Assembly (NCBI GenBank): GCA_948468385.1
Contig: CAOKHZ010000009.1
Span: 62,001 to 126,000 of the forward strand
DNA: 64,000 nucleotides
Reading direction: 5' to 3'
Source of the DNA: an uncultured Faecalicatena sp.
GTDB taxonomy: Bacteria > Bacillota > Clostridia > Lachnospirales > Lachnospiraceae
Position numbers and translations under genes: made by a program. The notes beneath the pieces were generated by a model. The model saw only the letters and a list, made by a program, of their open reading frames with translations. It ran no database searches and had not been told where the DNA came from. How positions within the stretch are numbered: the stretch's first letter is position 1; each line of letters begins with the position of its first letter. Of the stretch, positions 60,563 to 64,000 are shown one piece after another.

Positions 60563-63088
60563 ATGAAGAGAACGAAGCTAAACAGAGACTGGTCATTTAT
60601 GGAGGGAGAGCCTTCTGGTGCCATGGAGGCACCAAAGGAGGCGAGGATGGTTCATCTGCCCCATGATTTTATGATTGAAGCGGACGTGGACGCGCGGGCG
60701 AAGGGCGGCAGCGGAGTCGGATTTTATCCGGGCGGGGCAGGCTCTTATAGAAAGACCTTGGAGCTTTCCCGGGAGGATTTGATGGACGTGATGGCACTGG
60801 AATTTGAGGGGTGCTTCGGACTGACAAAGGTATTGGTCAATGGCTATCCGGCGGGCGGGCATCATTATGGATATACGCCGTTTATCGTTGACATCCGACC
60901 GTATGTAAAAATCGGAACCAACAAGATTACGGTCATCGTACATAATGACGCGGAACCGAACAGCCGTTGGTATTCCGGCGCGGGCCTTTATCGCGGCGTG
61001 AATCTGTTGACGGCGCGGAAGCTGCACATTGACCATGACGGCATTTTCGTGCAGACGGAGCAGATTGTAGGGAACGGTGCGGTCATTCGTGCGGAGGTGA
61101 CGTTGTGCGGAAAAAAGCGGGAGGAAAAGGACAAAGACGAAGTCCTGCTGGAATTTACGTGCCGCGACAAGGAGTCGGGACACGTCGTTGCCAGGGGGCG
61201 GCAGCGGGCGTGCCTGACCGAGGAAAAGACCATGACCGTGACGCAGAAATTCACGATAGAAAATGCGCGGCTGTGGAGTCCGGACAATCCCGTCCTCTAT
61301 GAGATGCAGGTGGAGCTTTATAGAAATCCAGATATGGAAGAAAATGGCGGGATGAAGGAAAATCTGGATGCCGGAGAACTGGCAAAGACGAAGGACTTGG
61401 CAAAGATAGGAGAGCCGGTGGATGCGGACGCGGTGACGTTTGGCATTCGGACGGTTTCAGTGGACGCGGTGCACGGCTTTGTGCTGAACGGGAAAAGCAT
61501 GAAGCTGAAAGGTGGCTGCATTCACCACGATCATGGAATTTTGGGGGCGAAATCGTTTCGGGACGCGGAGTACCGCAAGGTTTTGCTTCATAAGAAAAAT
61601 GGATACAATGCCCTGCGTCTGTCCCACAATCCCCAATCATCCGCCCTGCTTGCCGCTTGCGACGAGCTGGGGATTATCGTGATGGACGAGGCGTTTGACG
61701 TTTGGAACATGGAAAAGAACGCGTTTGATTTCAGCCTTTTCTTTGCCGGCGAATGGCAGCAGGAGCTACGCTCTATGTTGCTTCGCGACCGCAATCATCC
61801 TTGTGTCTGCTTCTGGTCCATCGGAAACGAGGTGTCCGAGCAAGGCGGACTGTCGCAAGGATACAAGGTGTCCTCGAGGCTGGCAAAATTTGTCAGAAAA
61901 TATGATACCACCCGCCCGGTTTGCGGGGCGCTTTGCTCCTTCTTCAAGGGTTTGAATGATGAGGACGCGGAGCAGTTTTGGAATACGCTGGCCGAGGAAC
62001 TGGAGGCCAACGGCGGCAGTCTGGTCAACCTGGACAGTGCGTTCGGCAAAAAGGTCTGGCCGCAGTATACGGCTCCGTTTGTCAAGGATTGGGACGTGGT
62101 GGGTTACAATTACCTGAGTTATCATTACGAGAGCAGCCATGAGATGTTCCCGGAAAGGGTGATTTGTGCCACGGAAAGCAAGCCGGGAAGATTTGAGGAA
62201 TATTGGGGATACGTGGAAAAATTGCCGTACTTAATCGGTGATTTTTTGTGGACGAGCCAGGACTACATCGGGGAGGCGGGGATTGGAAGGAGCGTCTATC
62301 TGACGGAGGAAGAGGCGCAAAAGGGAATGTCTCGGGAAATTCCCTATCCATACCGGCTTTCGCAGGCGGGTGATTTTGACCTTTGCGGAAATGTGAGGGC
62401 GCAAGGAGCCTACCACCAGATTATCTGGGGGTCTGACAAGACTTATATTTTCAGCCACAATCCGGCCAATTATGACAAGGTGGAGGTAATCGGCCGTTAT
62501 GGATGGCGTGAAGGGGGAAATCACTGGACCTGGCCGGGGCAGGAACGAAATCCGGTCAAGGTGGAAGTATATTCTGCCGCGGAGGAAGTGGAATTGTGGC
62601 TGAACGGGAAATGCCTGGGAAGGAAAAATGCGGGCAAGGAAAATCATAGGAAGGCGGAGTTTGAATTGACTTACGAGCCGGGCATCTTGGAGGCGGTCAG
62701 CTACACGGGCGGGAGCGAGGTGTCCCGCGACAAGGTTGAGACCGTGGGCGCGCCGGCGGGAATTCGCATTACCATGGAGAAAGAGAGTCTTTGTGCCGAT
62801 GGTGAGAGCCTGGCCTATGGAATAGTAGAAATTGTGGATGACGAGGGCAGGTACGTGCCGACGGCACCAGATACAAAGGCCGTGGCGACCGTTACCAAAG
62901 CCGCGTCCCTGGCGGGATTTGGCACGGGTCAGGCGGCCACGGAAGAAAATTATACGGCGGGATGCTTTACATCATATGAAGGCAGGTGGCAAATCATCGT
63001 CCGCGGGGGATATGAGCCGGGCGAGGCGGAAATCGTGGTGGAGACAGAGACGTTTGGCAAGGCGGAAACGAAATTGGTAGTAAAATAA
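60563..63088 (+). CDS. GH2-family glycoside hydrolase (beta-galactosidase-like)
   Basis: An 841-residue enzyme. The N-terminal sugar-binding domain starts LNRDWSFMEGEPSG, an Ig-like domain follows, and the TIM barrel holds acid/base E423 in SIGNEVSEQGG and nucleophile E538 in VICATESKPG. The C-terminal domain is DUF4982-like. AGGAGGTAG precedes the ATG. Beta-galactosidase or beta-glucuronidase is the likely activity. It sits 46 bases after the GH78 gene and probably works with it on galactose/rhamnose-containing glycans. Confidence 0.88.
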   Translation: MKRTKLNRDWSFMEGEPSGAMEAPKEARMVHLPHDFMIEADVDARAKGGSGVGFYPGGAGSYRKTLELSREDLMDVMALEFEGCFGLTKVLVNGYPAGGHHYGYTPFIVDIRPYVKIGTNKITVIVHNDAEPNSRWYSGAGLYRGVNLLTARKLHIDHDGIFVQTEQIVGNGAVIRAEVTLCGKKREEKDKDEVLLEFTCRDKESGHVVARGRQRACLTEEKTMTVTQKFTIENARLWSPDNPVLYEMQVELYRNPDMEENGGMKENLDAGELAKTKDLAKIGEPVDADAVTFGIRTVSVDAVHGFVLNGKSMKLKGGCIHHDHGILGAKSFRDAEYRKVLLHKKNGYNALRLSHNPQSSALLAACDELGIIVMDEAFDVWNMEKNAFDFSLFFAGEWQQELRSMLLRDRNHPCVCFWSIGNEVSEQGGLSQGYKVSSRLAKFVRKYDTTRPVCGALCSFFKGLNDEDAEQFWNTLAEELEANGGSLVNLDSAFGKKVWPQYTAPFVKDWDVVGYNYLSYHYESSHEMFPERVICATESKPGRFEEYWGYVEKLPYLIGDFLWTSQDYIGEAGIGRSVYLTEEEAQKGMSREIPYPYRLSQAGDFDLCGNVRAQGAYHQIIWGSDKTYIFSHNPANYDKVEVIGRYGWREGGNHWTWPGQERNPVKVEVYSAAEEVELWLNGKCLGRKNAGKENHRKAEFELTYEPGILEAVSYTGGSEVSRDKVETVGAPAGIRITMEKESLCADGESLAYGIVEIVDDEGRYVPTAPDTKAVATVTKAASLAGFGTGQAATEENYTAGCFTSYEGRWQIIVRGGYEPGEAEIVVETETFGKAETKLVVK

Positions 63089-63106
63089 AAATGATGGTTT
63101 TTCTGC

Positions 63107-63164
63107 TTGCATATTTTCACACATGGTATTAATATAGAATTAATACAATTAATGGTGCGTTAAT
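63107..63164 (+). promoter_or_regulatory. Second copy of the esterase-type promoter and operator
   Basis: TTGCAT (63107-63112), 17 bases, TAATAT (63130-63135) and the palindrome ATTAAT-GGTGC-GTTAAT (63148-63164). The spacer sequence differs, but boxes, spacing and operator match those at 46356-46413. It drives the truncated esterase fragment and then the partial acetyl-esterase gene. Confidence 0.65.
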
Positions 63165-63190
63165 AGAAAGCGGGGAAAGGAGGACGGACG

Positions 63191-63577
63191 CTGAATGTAC
63201 CGGTAGGAATTGTAGGATGTAATTGGGACGGCACGACGGCCAGCGCGTGGATGTCGAGGGAGACGCTCGAGCATGTGGGCGCGCTGTGGATACAGTGCTT
63301 TGAGCAGAGGCGCAAGGGTCGTGTCATGGAGAAGTACTGGGAAGAGCAGCACAAGAATCCGCGGAATGACCGGGGAAATCCATTTGACTCATTTTCGGAG
63401 ATGCTTATGCCGTGCACGTTAAGTGATGAGGAAATCCAGCAGATACGAGACAGTATGCCGGATGGTTATGAAGAGATGATGGCAAACATGCTGGACGTGA
63501 AGACATTTCCGGGATGCTTGTACGAGGAGGTAGAAGAATATGAAAACAGAAGTAATTATGTTAAACGAGGAACGTAA
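63191..63577 (+). pseudogene. Internal fragment of the sialate-O-acetylesterase gene
   Basis: From 63191 (LNVPVGIVGCNWDGTTAS) to 63526 (ending CLYE) the frame matches residues 167-284 of the enzyme at 46499. Both ends are gone: the SGNH catalytic Ser and the Asp/His are missing. AAAGGAGG lies seven bases ahead of CTG at 63191, and an internal ATG is at 63251. After CLYE the frame runs on through the next gene's ribosome site to a stop at 63577. It is a deletion remnant, not an active esterase. Confidence 0.75.
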
Positions 63578-64000
63578 TGTCAGTCTGACGACGTATCTGC
63601 AGCAGGTGGGCGGGGAGTTTGGCAGCATCCCGAAGCGCCCGGCAATTCTGGTTTTGCCCGGCGGCGGCTACAAGATGTGTTCTGACCGTGAGGCGGAGCC
63701 GATTGTGATGCCGTATTTGAAGGCGGGCTACCAGGCGTTTATCCTGCGCTATTCCCTGGGGGCGAACGCGGCCTGGCCGAATCCGCTGAATGATTATGAC
63801 CAGGCGATGGCGTTGATTCGTAAGAACGCGGACGAGTGGGGAATCTACGCGGACAAGGTGGCGGTGATTGGATTTTCCGCCGGCGGCCATCTGGCGGCGA
63901 GTGCGGCGACCATGTCGGTGAACCGCCCGGATGCGGCCATTTTGGGCTATGCGGTCATCAATGAAGAGAACGCGAAGATTTGGGAACCGAGTGCGCCGGA
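63540..64000 (+). CDS. Alpha/beta-hydrolase acetyl-esterase, 5' part, cut by window edge
   Basis: The ATG at 63540 follows GAGGAGGTAGAAGAAT. About 153 codons are visible. PAILVLPGGGYKMC is the oxyanion region and GFSAGGHLAA holds the nucleophile Ser. The family is acetyl-xylan/feruloyl-type esterases (BD-FAE). The remainder lies beyond 64000. It is expressed from the promoter at 63107. The first coding bases overlap the end of the esterase fragment. Confidence 0.82.
   Translation, partial: MKTEVIMLNEERNVSLTTYLQQVGGEFGSIPKRPAILVLPGGGYKMCSDREAEPIVMPYLKAGYQAFILRYSLGANAAWPNPLNDYDQAMALIRKNADEWGIYADKVAVIGFSAGGHLAASAATMSVNRPDAAILGYAVINEENAKIWEPSAP

Overview
The window looks like a chromosomal segment of a gut-type Clostridia (Lachnospiraceae-like). 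The reasons are strong AGGAGG ribosome sites, GHKL/LytTR two-component genes, a GPH-family sugar symporter, a domain-permuted GH3 glucosidase of the type known from Butyrivibrio and Ruminococcus albus, BspA-type leucine-rich surface proteins, and many glycan-degradation loci each with its own regulator. No rRNA, tRNA, CRISPR array or complete insertion sequence was recognised. Most of the window is moderately GC-rich. One block (about 31080-35846) is strikingly AT-rich and looks acquired.

Layout. 1-602: decayed 3' part of an Rpn/PD-(D/E)XK transposase-like gene. 886-9113: complete four-gene type II Wadjet (jetABCD) plasmid-defence operon. 9172-14542 (minus): cell-surface module with two SGNH/leucine-rich-repeat proteins, a 58-residue membrane peptide and an MBOAT acyltransferase. 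14714-22474 (minus): glycoside operon with an alpha-L-rhamnosidase (GH78), GPH symporter, permuted membrane GH3 beta-glucosidase and a small membrane protein. 22825-24866 (minus): sensor kinase and LytTR regulator. 25276-26291: azlCD amino-acid exporter. 26375-27516: HipA-like kinase plus a 72-residue partner. 27537-28181 (minus): TetR regulator preceded by a 17-bp tandem array. 28523-29629: 2-hydroxyacid dehydrogenase. 29836-30603: lone Eco47II-like restriction endonuclease. 30734-30997 (minus): DUF2164 protein.

31191-35842 is the AT-rich block: a dead Fic gene, then a compact operon of DNA methyltransferase, AAA ATPase with an unusual N-terminal domain, and HNH nuclease. This operon is the best candidate for a little-described defence system. 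36114-42728 (minus): ribose-type ABC transporter operon followed by a sulfatase, with a divergent AraC regulator (42961-44208). 44301-46335: a second AAA ATPase/HNH (Septu-like) pair whose nuclease gene is cut by one amber codon.

46499-64000: large glycan locus. It holds a sialate-O-acetylesterase-like enzyme, a LacI regulator with paired operators, an alpha/beta esterase, a five-gene oligopeptide-type ABC transporter, a membrane protein, a KdgT-type permease, a second GH78, a GH2 enzyme, a truncated copy of the first esterase, and a partial acetyl-esterase at the window edge. The intact esterase and its truncated copy share a promoter with the same -35, -10 and palindromic operator. Together these genes suggest uptake and deacetylation/desulfation of rhamnose-containing, acylated plant or host glycans. 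Five defence-type modules are interspersed with these metabolic loci.
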